Of a DNA stretch of 64,000 nt, positions 40,301 to 54,205 are shown piece after piece; the first letter of the stretch is position 1; each line of letters opens with the position of its first letter. The notes under the pieces are model-generated. The model was not told the DNA's origin and ran no database searches. It worked only from the letters and a program-made list of their open reading frames with translations. The DNA is from Auanema rhodensis (Eukaryota > Nematoda > Chromadorea > Rhabditida > Rhabditidae). A program made the position numbers and the translations under genes. The stretch covers positions 124,001-188,000 of the forward strand of contig CAXKVF010000085.1 of the NCBI GenBank assembly GCA_964057225.1. Direction: 5' to 3'.

Positions 40301-42061
40301 AATTTATGCTAATTAAATGTACACGTGATGTGCACTTGGTATGTAACTCGCTTCACGTGGAAGATAAAGAGATGCGGTTTTCAAAATTAGATTCCCCATG
40401 TCCATATTAGTCTAAAAACAAATTTTTATTGATATTGGTTCATGGTAACCATGACTTTGAAATTTACGTGAACTTTAATTTATGCTAATTAAATGTACAC
40501 GTGATGTGCACTTGGTATGTAACTCGCTTCACGTGAAAGATAAAGAGATGCGGTTTTCAACATTAGATTCCCCATGTCCATATTAGTCTAAAAACAAATT
40601 TTTATTGATATTGGTGCATGGTAACCATGACGTTGAAATTTACGTGAACTTTAATTTATGCTAATTAAATGTACACGTGATGTGCACTTGGTATGTAACT
40701 CGCTTCACGTGAAAGATAAAGAGAAGCGGTTTTCAAAATTTGATTCCCCATGTCCATATTAGTCTAAAAACAAATTTTTATTGATATTGGTTCATGGTAA
40801 CCATGACTTTGAAATTTACGTGAACTTTAATTTATGCTAATTAAATGTACACGTGATGTGCACTTGATATGTAACTCGCTTCACGTGAAAGATAAAGAGA
40901 TGCGGTTTTCAACATTAGATTCCCCATGTCCATATTAGTCTAAAAACAAATTTGTATTGATATTGGTTCATGGTAACCATGACGTTGAAATTTACGTGAA
41001 CTTTAATTTATGCTAATTAAATGTACACGTGATGTGCACTTGGTATGTAACTCGCTTCACGTGAAAGATAAAGAGAAGCGGTTTTCAAAATTTGATTCCC
41101 CATGTCCATATTAGTCTAAAAACAAATTTTTATTGATATTGGTTCATGGTAACCATGACTTTGAAATTTACGTGAACTTTAATTTATGCTAATTAAATGT
41201 ACACGTGATGTGCACTTGGTATGTAACTCGCTTCACGTGAAAGATAAAGTGATGCGGTTTTCAAAATTAGATTCCCCATGTCCATATTAGTCTAAAAACA
41301 AATTTGTATTGATATTGGTTCATGGTAACCATGACGTTGAAATTTACGTGAACTTTAATTTATGCTAATTAAATGTACACGTGATGTGCACTTGGTATGT
41401 AACTCGCTTCACGTGAAAGATAAAGAGATGCGGTTTTCAACATTAGATTCCCCATGTCCATATTAGTCTAAAAACAAATTTTTATTGATATTGGTGCATG
41501 GTAACCATGACGTTGAAATTTACGTGAACTTTAATTTATGCTAATTAAATGTACACGTGATGTGCACTTGGTATGTAACTCGCTTCACGTGAAAGATAAA
41601 GAGATGCGGTTTTCAACATTAGATTCCCCATGTCCATATTAGTCTAAAAACAAATTTTTATTGATATTGGTGCATGGTAACCATGACTTTGAAATTTACG
41701 TGAACTTTAATTTATGCTAATTAAATGTACACGTGATGTGCACTTGGTATGTAACTCGCTTCACGTGAAAGATAAAGTGATGCGGTTTTCAAAATTAGTT
41801 CCCCATGTCCATATTAGTCTAAAAACAAATTTTTATTGATATTGGTTCATGGTAACCATGACTTTGAAATTTACGTGAACTTTAATTTATGCTAATTAAA
41901 TGTACACGTGATGTGCACTTGGTATGTAACTCGCTTCACGTGAAAGATAAAGAGATGCGGTTTTCAAAAATAGATTCCCCATGTCCATATTAGTCTAAAA
42001 ACAAATTTTTATTGATATTGGTTCATGGTAACCATGACTTTGAAATTTACGTGAACTTTAA
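37313..42061 (+). repeat. 11-unit HOR of 1,935 bp with a diagnostic 1-bp deletion
   Basis: Two full copies (37313-39247, 39248-41182) and a partial third (41183 to about 42061). The fourth unit of each has TTAGTTCCCC in place of TTAGATTCCCC, at 37926, 39861 and 41796, giving a 175-bp unit and a period one base short of 11 x 176. Unit order: 68T+124G+154G; 83C+GGTG+154G; 83C+GGTG; 68T with the deletion; plain; 58G; 58G; 83C+GGTG+154G; 71A+87T; CTTGATATG+83C+124G+154G; 71A+87T. Copy 2 has private AATCAAAT (about 39362) and CACGTGTTG (about 39621). The third copy breaks at its fifth unit, which reads AAAAATAG. Confidence 0.95.
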
Positions 42062-45000
42062 TTTATGCTAATTAAATGTACACGTGATGTGCACTTGGTA
42101 TGTAACTCGCTTCACGTGAAAGATAAAGAGATGCGGTTTTCAAAAATAGATTCCCCATGTCCATATTAGTCTAAAAACAAATTTTTATTGATATTGGTTC
42201 ATGGTAACCATGACTTTGAAATTTACGTGAACTTTAATTTATGCTAATTAAATGTACACGTGATGTGCACTTGGTATGTAACTCGCTTCACGTGGAAGAT
42301 AAAGAGATGCGGTTTTCAAAATTAGATTCCCCATGTCCATATTAGTCTAAAAACAAATTTTTATTGATATTGGTTCATGGTAACCATGACTTTGAAATTT
42401 ACGTGAACTTTAATTTATGCTAATTAAATGTACACGTGATGTGCACTTGGTATGTAACTCGCTTCACGTGAAAGATAAAGAGATGCGGTTTTCAAAATTA
42501 GATTCCCCATGTCCATATTAGTCTAAAAACAAATTTTTATTGATATTGGTTCATGGTAACCATGACTTTGAAATTTACGTGAACTTTAATTTATGCTAAT
42601 TAAATGTACACGTGATGTGCACTTGGTATGTAACTCGCTTCACGTGGAAGATAAAGAGATGCGGTTTTCAAAATTAGATTCCCCATGTCCATATTAGTCT
42701 AAAAACAAATTTTTATTGATATTGGTTCATGGTAACCATGACTTTGAAATTTACGTGAACTTTAATTTATGCTAATTAAATGTACACGTGATGTGCACTT
42801 GGTATGTAACTCGCTTCACGTGGAAGATAAAGAGATGCGGTTTTCAAAATTAGATTCCCCATGTCCATATTAGTCTAAAAACAAATTTTTATTGATATTG
42901 GTGCATGGTAACCATGACTTTGAAATTTACGTGAACTTTAATTTATGCTAATTAAATGTACACGTGATGTGCACTTGGTATGTAACTCGCTTCACGTGAA
43001 AGATAAAGAGATGCGGTTTTTAAAATTAGATTCCCCATGTCCATATTAGTCTAAAAACAAATTTTTATTGATATTGGTGCATGGTAACCATGACTTTGAA
43101 ATTTACGTGAACTTTAATTTATGCTAATTAAATGTACACGTGATGTGCACTTGGTATGTAACTCGCTTCACGTGAAAGATAAAGAGATGCGGTTTTCAAC
43201 ATTAGATTCCCCATGTCCATATTAGTCTAAAAACAAATTTTTATTGATATTGGTGCATGGTAACCATGACGTTGAAATTTACGTGAACTTTAATTTATGC
43301 TAATTAAATGTACACGTGATGTGCACTTGGTATGTAACTCGCTTCACGTGGAAGATAAAGAGATGCGGTTTTCAAAATTAGATTCCCCATGTTCATATTA
43401 GTCTAAAAACAAATTTTTATTGATATTGGTTCATGGTAACCATGACTTTGAAATTTACGTGAACTTTAATTTATGCTAATTAAATGTACACGTGATGTGC
43501 ACTTGGTATGTAACTCGCTTCACGTGAAAGATAAAGAGATGCGGTTTTCAAAATTAGATTCCCCATGTCCATATTAGTCTAAAAACAAATTTTTATTGAT
43601 ATTGGTTCATGGTAACCATGACTTTGAAATTTACGTGAACTTTAATTTATGCTAATTAAATGTACACGTGATGTGCACTTGGTATGTAACTCGCTTCACG
43701 TGGAAGATAAAGAGATGCGGTTTTCAAAATTAGATTCCCCATGTCCATATTAGTCTAAAAACAAATTTTTATTGATATTGGTTCATGGTAACCATGACTT
43801 TGAAATTTACGTGAACTTTAATTTATGCTAATTAAATGTACACGTGATGTGCACTTGGTATGTAACTCGCTTCACGTGAAAGATAAAGAGAAGCGGTTTT
43901 CAAAATTTGATTCCCCATGTCCTTATTAGTCTAAAAACAAATTTTTATTGATATTGGTTCATGGTAACCATGACTTTGAAATTTACGTGAACTTTAATTT
44001 ATGCTAATTAAATGTACACGTGATGTGCACTTGGTATGTAACTCGCTTCACGTGAAAGATAAAGTGATGCGGTTTTCAAAATTAGATTCCCCATGTCCAT
44101 ATTAGTCTAAAAACAAATTTGTATTGATATTGGTTCATGGTAACCATGACGTTGAAATTTACGTGAACTTTAATTTATGCTAATTAAATGTACACGTGAT
44201 GTGCACTTGGTATGTAACTCGCTTCACGTGAAAGATAAAGTGATGCGGTTTTCAAAATTAGATTCCCCATGTCCATATTAGTCTAAAAACAAATTTTTAT
44301 TGATATTGGTTCATGGTAACCATGACTTTGAAATTTACGTGAACTTTAATTTATGCTAATTAAATGTACACGTGATGTGCACTTGGTATGTAACTCGCTT
44401 CACGTGAAAGATAAAGAGATGCGGTTTTCAAAATTTGATTCCCCATGTCCATATTAGTCTAAAAACAAATTTTTATTGATATTGGTTCATGGTAACCATG
44501 ACTTTGAAATTTACGTGAACTTTAATTTATGCTAATTAAATGTACACGTGATGTGCACTTGGTATGTAACTCGCTTCACGTGGAAGATAAAGAGATGCGG
44601 TTTTCAAAATTAGATTCCCCATGTCCATATTAGTCTAAAAACAAATTTTTATTGATATTGGTTCATGGTAACCATGACTTTGAAATTTACGTGAACTTTA
44701 ATTTATGCTAATTAAATGTACACGTGATGTGCACTTGGTATGTAACTCGCTTCACGTGAAAGATAAAGAGATGCGGTTTTTAAAATTAGATTCCCCATGT
44801 CCATATTAGTCTAAAAACAAATTTTTATTGATATTGGTTCATGGTAACCATGACTTTGAAATTTACGTGAACTTTAATTTATGCTAATTAAATGTACACG
44901 TGATGTGCACTTGGTATGTAACTCGCTTCACGTGAAAGATAAAGAGAAGCGGTTTTCAAAATTTGATTCCCCATGTCCATATTAGTCTAAAAACAAATTT

Positions 45001-45405
45001 TTATTGATATTGGTTCATGGTAACCATGACTTTGAAATTTACGTGAACTTTAATTTATGCTAATTAAATGTACACGTGATGTGCACTTGATATGTAACTC
45101 GCTTCACGTGAAAGATAAAGAGATGCGGTTTTCAACATTAGATTCCCCATGTCCATATTAGTCTAAAAACAAATTTGTATTGATATTGGTTCATGGTAAC
45201 CATGACGTTGAAATTTACGTGAACTTTAATTTATGCTAATTAAATGTACACGTGATGTGCACTTGGTATGTAACTCGCTTCACGTGAAAGATAAAGAGAA
45301 GCGGTTTTCAAAATTTGATTCCCCATGTCCATATTAGTCTAAAAACAAATTTTTATTGATATTGGTTCATGGTAACCATGACTTTGAAATTTACGTGAAC
45401 TTTAA
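42062..45405 (+). repeat. Mixed block rich in 58G (CACGTGGAAG) units
   Basis: It opens with a second AAAAATAG unit (42062), a mark otherwise seen only at 16-25 kb and in the adjoining unit at 41886. 58G units start at 42238, 42590, 42766, 43294, 43646 and 44526, and TTTTTAAAATT units at 42942 and 44702. Private GTTCATATT (about 43390) and CCTTATT (about 43920) occur. The last three units (44878-45405) repeat the tail of the 11-unit HOR (71A+87T, CTTGATATG+83C, 71A+87T). Confidence 0.82.
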
Positions 45406-46637
45406 TTTATGCTAATTAAATGTACACGTGATGTGCACTTGGTATGTAACTCGCTTCACGTGAAAGATAAAGTGATGCGGTTTTCAAAATTAGATTCCCC
45501 ATGTCCATATTAGTCTAAAAACAAATTTGTATTGATATTGGTTCTAGGTAACCATGACGTTGAAATTTACGTGAACTTTAATTTATGCTAATTAAATGTA
45601 CACGTGATGTGCACTTGGTATGTAACTCGCTTCACGTGAAAGATAAAGAGATGCGGTTTTCAACATTAGATTCCCCATGTCCATATTAGTCTAAAAACAA
45701 ATTTTTATTGATATTGGTGCATGGTAACCATGACTTTGAAATTTACGTGAACTTTAATTTATGCTAATTAAATGTACACGTGATGTGCACTTGGTATGTA
45801 ACTCGCTTCACGTGAAAGATAAAGAGATGCGGTTTTCAACATTAGATTCCCCATGTCCATATTAGTCTAAAAACAAATTTTTATTGATATTGGTGCATGG
45901 TAACCATGACGTTGAAATTTACGTGAACTTTAATTTATGCTAATTAAATGTACACGTGATGTGCACTTGGTATGTAACTCGCTTCACGTGAAAGATAAAG
46001 AGATGCGGTTTTCAACATTAGATTCCCCATGTCCATATTAGTCTAAAAACAAATTTTTATTGATATTGGTTCATGGTAACCATGACTTTGAAATTTACGT
46101 GAACTTTAATTTATGCTAATTAAATGTACACGTGATGTGCACTTGGTATGTAACTCGCTTCACGTGAAAGATAAAGTGATGCGGTTTTCAAAATTAGATT
46201 CCCCATGTCCATATTAGTCTAAAAACAAATTTGTATTGATATTGGTTCTAGGTAACCATGACGTTGAAATTTACGTGAACTTTAATTTATGCTAATTAAA
46301 TGTACACGTGATGTGCACTTGGTATGTAACTCGCTTCACGTGAAAGATAAAGAGATGCGGTTTTCAACATTAGATTCCCCATGTCCATATTAGTCTAAAA
46401 ACAAATTTTTATTGATATTGGTGCATGGTAACCATGACGTTGAAATTTACGTGAACTTTAATTTATGCTAATTAAATGTACACGTGATGTGCACTTGGTA
46501 TGTAACTCGCTTCACGTGAAAGATAAAGAGATGCGGTTTTCAACATTAGATTCCCCATGTCCATATTAGTCTAAAAACAAATTTTTATTGATATTGGTTC
46601 ATGGTAACCATGACTTTGAAATTTACGTGAACTTTAA
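45406..46637 (+). repeat. 4-unit HOR (704 bp) marked by CTAGG in the dyad
   Basis: Units at 45406 and 46110 carry 68T, 124G, 154G and GTTCTAGGTAACC in place of GTTCATGGTAACC (marks at 45541 and 46245, 704 bp apart). Copy 1 continues with 83C+GGTG, 83C+GGTG+154G and 83C+GGTT. Copy 2 has only 83C+GGTG+154G and 83C+GGTT before the order changes at 46638. The double change removes the left arm of the 15-bp dyad in both marked units. Confidence 0.9.
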
Positions 46638-49600
46638 TTTATGCTAATTAAATGTACACGTGATGTGCACTTGGTATGTAACTCGCTTCACGTGAAAGAT
46701 AAAGAGATGCGGTTTTCAAAATTTGATTCCCCATGTCCATATTAGTCTAAAAACAAATTTTTATTGATATTGGTTCATGGTAACCATGACTTTGAAATTT
46801 ACGTGAACTTTAATTTATGCTAATTAAATGTACACGTGATGTGCACTTGGTATGTAACTCGCTTCACGTGGAAGATAAAGAGATGCGGTTTTCAAAATTT
46901 GATTCCCCATGTCCATATTAGTCTAAAAACAAATTTTTATTGATATTGGTTCATGGTAACCATGACTTTGAAATTTACGTGAACTTTAATTTATGCTAAT
47001 TAAATGTACACGTGATGTGCACTTGGTATGTAACTCGCTTCACGTGGAAGATAAAGAGATGCGGTTTTCAAAATTTGATTCCCCATGTCCATATTAGTCT
47101 AAAAACAAATTTTTATTGATATTGGTTCATGGTAACCATGACTTTGAAATTTACGTGAACTTTAATTTATGCTAATTAAATGTACACGTGATGTGCACTT
47201 GGTATGTAACTCGCTTCACGTGAAAGATAAAGAGATGCGGTTTTCAAAATTTGATTCCCCATGTCCATATTAGTCTAAAAACAAATTTTTATTGATATTG
47301 GTTCATGGTAACCATGACTTTGAAATTTACGTGAACTTTAATTTATGCTAATTAAATGTACACGTGATGTGCACTTGGTATGTAACTCGCTTCACGTGGA
47401 AGATAAAGAGATGCGGTTTTCAAAATTAGATTCCACATGTCCATATTAGTCTAAAAACAAATTTTTATTGATATTGGTTCATGGTAACCATGACTTTGAA
47501 ATTTACGTGAACTTTAATTTATGCTAATTAAATGTACACGTGATGTTCACTTGGTATGTAACTCGCTTCACGTGGAAGATAAAGAGATGCGGTTTTCAAA
47601 ATTAGATTCCCCGTGTCCATATTAGTCTAAAAACAAATTTTTATTGATATTGGTGCATGGTAACCATGACTTTGAAATTTACGTGAACTTTAATTTATGC
47701 TAATTAAATGTACACGTGATGTGCACTTGGTATGTAACTCGCTTCACGTGAAAGATAAAGAGATGCGGTTTTCAAAATTAGATTCCCCATGTCCATATTA
47801 GTCTAAAAACATATTTTTATTGATATTGGTGCATGGTAACCATGACTTTGAAATTTACGTGAACTTTAATTTATGCTAATTAAATGTACACGTGATGTGC
47901 ACTTGGCATGTAACTCGCTTCACGTGAAAGATAAAGAGATGCGGTTTTCAAAATTAGATTCCCCATGTACATATTAGTCTAAAAACAAATTTTTATTGAT
48001 ATTGGTTCATGGTAACCATGACTTTGAAATTTACGTGAACTTTAATTTATGCTAATTAAATGTACACGTGATGTGCACTTGGTATGTAACTCGCTTCACG
48101 TGAAAGATAAAGAGATGCGGTTTTCAACATTAGATTCCCCATGTCCATATTAGTCTAAAAACAAATTTTTATTGATATTGGTTCATGGTAACCATGACTT
48201 TGAAATTTACGTGAACTTTAATTTATGCTAATTAAATGTACACGTGATGTGCACTTGGTATGTAACTCGCTTCACGTGAAAGATAAAGAGAAGCGGTTTT
48301 CAAAATTTGATTCCCCATGTCCATATTAGTCTAAAAACAAATTTTTATTGATATTGGTTCATGGTAACCATGACTTTGAAATTTACGTGAACTTTAATTT
48401 ATGCTAATTAAATGTACACGTGATGTGCACTTGGTATGTAACTCGCTTCACGTGAAAGATAAAGAGATGCGGTTTTCAACATTAGATTCCCCATGTCCAT
48501 ATTAGTCTAAAAACAAATTTTTATTGATATTGGTTCATGGTAACCATGACTTTGAAATTTACGTGAACTTTAATTTATGCTAATTAAATGTACACGTGAT
48601 GTGCACTTGGTATGTAACTCGCTTCACGTGAAAGATAAAGAGAAGCGGTTTTCAAAATTAGATTCCCCATGTCCATATTAGTCTAAAAACAAATTTTTAT
48701 TGATATTGGTTCATGGTAACCATGACTTTGAAATTTACGTGAACTTTAATTTATGCTAATTAAATGTACACGTGATGTGCACTTGGTATGTAACTCGCTT
48801 CACGTGAAAGATAAAGTGATGCGGTTTTCAAAATTAGATTCCCCATGTCCATATTAGTCTAAAAACAAATTTGTATTGATATTGGTTCATGGTAACCATG
48901 ACTTTGAAATTTACGTGAACTTTAATTTATGCTAATTAAATGTACACGTGATGTGCACTTGATATGTAACTCGCTTCACGTGAAAGATAAAGAGATGCGG
49001 TTTTCAACATTAGATTCCCCATGTCCATATTAGTCTAAAAACAAATTTTTATTGATATTGGTTCATGGTAACCATGACGTTGAAATTTACGTGAACTTTA
49101 ATTTATGCTAATTAAATGTACACGTGATGTGCACTTGGTATGTAACTCGCTTCACGTGAAAGATAAAGAGAAGCGGTTTTCAAAATTTGATTCCCCATGT
49201 CCATATTAGTCTAAAAACAAATTTTTATTGATATTGGTTCATGGTAACCATGACTTTGAAATTTACGTGAACTTTAATTTATGCTAATTAAATGTACACG
49301 TGATGTGCACTTGGTATGTAACTCGCTTCACGTGAAAGATAAAGTGATGCGGTTTTCAAAATTAGATTCCCCATGTCCATATTAGTCTAAAAACAAATTT
49401 GTATTGATATTGGTTCATGGTAACCATGACGTTGAAATTTACGTGAACTTTAATTTATGCTAATTAAATGTACACGTGATGTGCACTTGGTATGTAACTC
49501 GCTTCACGTGAAAGATAAAGAGATGCGGTTTTCAACATTAGATTCCCCATGTCCATATTAGTCTAAAAACAAATTTTTATTGATATTGGTGCATGGTAAC

Positions 49601-52600
49601 CATGACTTTGAAATTTACGTGAACTTTAATTTATGCTAATTAAATGTACACGTGATGTGCACTTGGTATGTAACTCGCTTCACGTGAAAGATAAAGAGAT
49701 GCGGTTTTCAACATTAGATTCCCCATGTCCATATTAGTCTAAAAACAAATTTTTATTGATATTGGTTCATGGTAACCATGACTTTGAAATTTACGTGAAC
49801 TTTAATTTATGCTAATTAAATGTACACGTGATGTGCACTTGGCATGTAACTCGCTTCACGTGAAAGATAAAGAGATGCGGTTTTCCAAATTAGATTCCCC
49901 ATGTACATATTAGTCTAAAAACAAATTTTTATTGATATTGGTTCATGGTAACCATGACGTTGAAATTTACGTGAACTTTAATTTATGCTAATTAAATGTA
50001 CACGTGATGTGCACTTGGTATGTAACTCGCTTCACGTGAAAGATAAAGAGATGCGGTTTTCAACATTAGATTCCCCATGTCCATATTAGTCTAAAAACAA
50101 ATTTTTATTGATATTGGTGCATGGTAACCATGACTTTGAAATTTACGTGAACTTTAATTTATGCTAATTAAATGTACACGTGATGTGCACTTGGTATGTA
50201 ACTCGCTTCACGTGGAAGATAAAGAGATGCGGTTTTCAAAATTTGATTCCCCATGTCCATATTAGTCTAAAAACAAATTTTTATTGATATTGGTTCATGG
50301 TAACCATGACTTTGAAATTTACGTGAACTTTAACTTATGCTAATTAAATGTACACGTGATGTGCACTTGGTATGTAACTCGCTTCACGTGAAAGATAAAG
50401 AGATGCGGTTTTCAAAATTTGATTCCCCATGTCCATATTAGTCTAAAAACAAATTTTTATTGATATTGGTTCATGGTAACCATGACTTTGAAATTTACGT
50501 GAACTTTAATTTATGCTAATTAAATGTACACGTGATGTGCACTTGGTATGTAACTCGCTTCACGTGGAAGATAAAGAGATGCGGTTTTCAAAATTAGATT
50601 CCCCATGTCCATATTAGTCTAAAAACAAATTTTTATTGATATTGGTTCATGGTAACCATGACTTTGAAATTTACGTGAACTTTAATTTATGCTAATTAAA
50701 TGTACACGTGATGTGCACTTGGTATGTAACTCGCTTCACGTGGAAGATAAAGAGATGCGGTTTTCAAAATTAGATTCCCCATGTCCATATTAGTCTAAAA
50801 ACAAATTTTTATTGATATTGGTGCATGGTAACCATGACTTTGAAATTTACGTGAACTTTAATTTATGCTAATTAAATGTACACGTGATGTGCACTTGGTA
50901 TGTAACTCGCTTCACGTGAAAGATAAAGAGATGCGGTTTTCAAAATTAGATTCCCCATGTCCATATTAGTCTAAAAACATATTTTTATTGATATTGGTTC
51001 ATGGTAACCATGACTTTGAAATTTACGTGAACTTTAATTTATGCTAATTAAATGTACACGTGATGTGCACTTGGTATGTAACTCGCTTCACGTGAAAGAT
51101 AAAGAGATGCGGTTTTCAAAATTAGATTCCCCATGTCCATATTAGTCTAAAAACAAATTTTTATTGATATTGGTGCATGGTAACCATGACTTTGAAATTT
51201 ACGTGAACTTTAATTTATGCTAATTAAATGTACACGTGATGTGCACTTGGTATGTAACTCGCTTCACGTGAAAGATAAAGAGATGCGGTTTTCAAAATTA
51301 GATTCCCCATGTCCATATTAGTCTAAAAACAAATTTTTATTGATATTGGTGCATGGTAACCATGACTTTGAAATTTACGTGAACTTTAATTTATGCTAAT
51401 TAAATGTACACGTGATGTGCACTTGGTATGTAACTCGCTTCACGTGAAATATAAAGAGATGCGGTTTTCAAAATTAGATTCCCCATGTCCATATTAGTCT
51501 AAAAACAAATTTTTATTGATATTGGTGCATGGTAACCATGACTTTGAAATTTACGTGAACTTTAATTTATGCTAATTAAATGTACACGTGATGTGCACTT
51601 GGTATGTAACTCGCTTCACGTGAAAGATAAAGTGATGCGGTTTTCAAAATTAGATTCCCCATGTCCATATTAGTCTAAAAACAAATTTTTATTGATATTG
51701 GTTCATGGTAACCATGACTTTGAAATTTACGTGAACTTTAATTTATGCTAATTAAATGTACACGTGATGTGCACTTGGTATGTAACTCGCTTCACGTGAA
51801 AGATAAAGTGATGCGGTTTTCAAAATTAGATTCCCCATGTCCATATTAGTCTAAAAACAAATTTTTATTGATATTGGTTCATGGTAACCATGACTTTGAA
51901 ATTTACGTGAACTTTAATTTATGCTAATTAAATGTACACGTGATGTGCACTTGGTATGTAACTCGCTTCACGTGAAAGATAAAGAGATGCGGTTTTCAAA
52001 ATTTGATTCCCCATGTCCATATTAGTCTAAAAACAAATTTTTATTGATATTGGTTCATGGTAACCATGACTTTGAAATTTACGTGAACTTTAATTTATGC
52101 TAATTAAATGTACACGTGATGTGCACTTGGTATGTAACTCGCTTCACGTGGAAGATAAAGAGATGCGGTTTTCAAAATTAGATTCCCCATGTCCATATTA
52201 GTCTAAAAACAAATTTTTATTGATATTGGTTCATGGTAACCATGACTTTGAAATTTACGTGAACTTTAATTTATGCTAATTAAATGTACACGTGATGTGC
52301 ACTTGGTATGTAACTCGCTTCACGTGAAAGATAAAGAGATGCGGTTTTCAAAATTAGATTCCCCATGTCCATATTAGTCTAAAAACAAATTTTTATTGAT
52401 ATTGGTGCATGGTAACCATGACTTTGAAATTTACGTGAACTTTAATTTATGCTAATTAAATGTACACGTGATGTGCACTTGGTATGTAACTCGCTTCACG
52501 TGGAAGATAAAGAGATGCGGTTTTCAAAATTAGATTCCCCATGTCCATATTAGTCTAAAAACAAATTTTTATTGATATTGGTGCATGGTAACCATGACTT

Positions 52601-54205
52601 TGAAATTTACGTGAACTTTAATTTATGCTAATTAAATGTACACGTGATGTGCACTTGGCATGTAACTCGCTTCACGTGAAAGATAAAGAGATGCGGTTTT
52701 CAAAATTAGATTCCCTATGTACATATTAGTCTAAAAACAAATTTTTATTGATATTGGTTCATGGTAACCATGACTTTGAAATTTACGTGAACTTTAATTT
52801 ATGCTAATTAAATGTACACGTGATGTGCACTTGGTATGTAACTCGCTTCACGTGGAAGATAAAGAGATGCGGTTTTCAAAATTAGATTCCCCATGTCCAT
52901 ATTAGTCTAAAAACAAATTTTTATTGATATTGGTGCATGGTAACCATGACTTTGAAATTTACGTGAACTTTAATTTATGCTAATTAAATGTACACGTGAT
53001 GTGCACTTGGTATGTAACTCGCTTCACGTGTAAGATAAAGTGATGCGGTTTTCAAAATTAGATTCCCCATGTCCATATTAGTATAAAAACAAATTTTTAT
53101 TGATATTGGTTCATGGTAACCATGACTTTGAAATTTACGTGAACTTTAATTTATGCTAATTAAATGTACACGTGATGTGCACTTGGTATGTAACTCGCTT
53201 CACGTGGAAGATAAAGAGATGCGGTTTTCAAAATTAGATTCCCCATGTCCATATTAGTCTAAAAACAAATTTTTATTGATATTGGTGCATGGTAACCATG
53301 ACTTTGAAATTTACGTGAACTTTAATTTATGCTAATTAAATGTACACGTGATGTGCACTTGGTATGTAACTCGCTTCACGTGAAAGATAAAGAGATGCGG
53401 TTTTCAAAATTAGATTCCCCATGTCCATATTAGTCTAAAAACAAATTTTTATTGATATTGGTTCATGGTAACCATGACTTTGAAATTTACGTGAACTTTA
53501 ATTTATGCTAATTAAATGTACACGTGATGTGCACTTGGTATGTAACTCGCTTCACGTGAAAGATAAAGAGATGCGGTTTTCAAAATTAGATTCCCCATGT
53601 CCATATTAGTCTAAAAACAAATTTTTATTGATATTGGTGCATGGTAACCATGACTTTGAAATTTACGTGAACTTTAATTTATGCTAATTAAATGTACACG
53701 TGATGTGCACTTGGTATGTAACTCGCTTCACGTGAAAGATAAAGAGATGCGGTTTTCAAAATTAGATTCCCCATGTCCATATTAGTCTAAAAACAAATTT
53801 TTATTGATATTGGTGCATGGTAACCATGACTTTGAAATTTACGTGAACTTTAATTTATGCTAATTAAATGTACACGTGATGTGCACTTGGTATGTAACTC
53901 GCTTCACGTGAAAGATAAAGAGATGCGGTTTTCAAAATTAGATTCCCCATGTCCATATTAGTCTAAAAACAAATTTTTATTGATATTGGTTCATGGTAAC
54001 CATGACTTTGAAATTTACGTGAACTTTAATTTATGCTAATTAAATGTACACGTGATGTGCACTTGGTATGTAACTCGCTTCACGTGAAAGATAAAGAGAT
54101 GCGGTTTTCAAAATTAGATTCCCCATGTCCATATTAGTCTAAAAACAAATTTTTATTGATATTGGTTCATGGTAACCATGACTTTGAAATTTACGTGAAC
54201 TTTAA
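46638..54205 (+). repeat. Mixed block with 58G, 87T and 38C+100A units
   Basis: Forty-three units show no clear single HOR. 87T units cluster at 46638-47341 and 50158-50509. AAACATATTT units at 47694 and 50862 each follow a 58G+GGTG unit and are 18 units apart. The linked pair GGCATG with TGTACATATT first appears at 47870, then at 49806 and 52622. 48222-49453 reuses the 71A/83C/68T vocabulary of the 35-41 kb region. Private marks: AACTTATGC near 50332, CACGTGTAAG near 53025 and AGTATAAAA near 53081. Confidence 0.82.

Noticed and set aside
37926-41800. The three one-base deletions as sequencing errors
   Set aside because: They recur at exactly 1,935-bp spacing in the same unit of an 11-unit cycle and do not lie in a homopolymer. 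A propagated mutation is more likely, although raw reads should confirm it.
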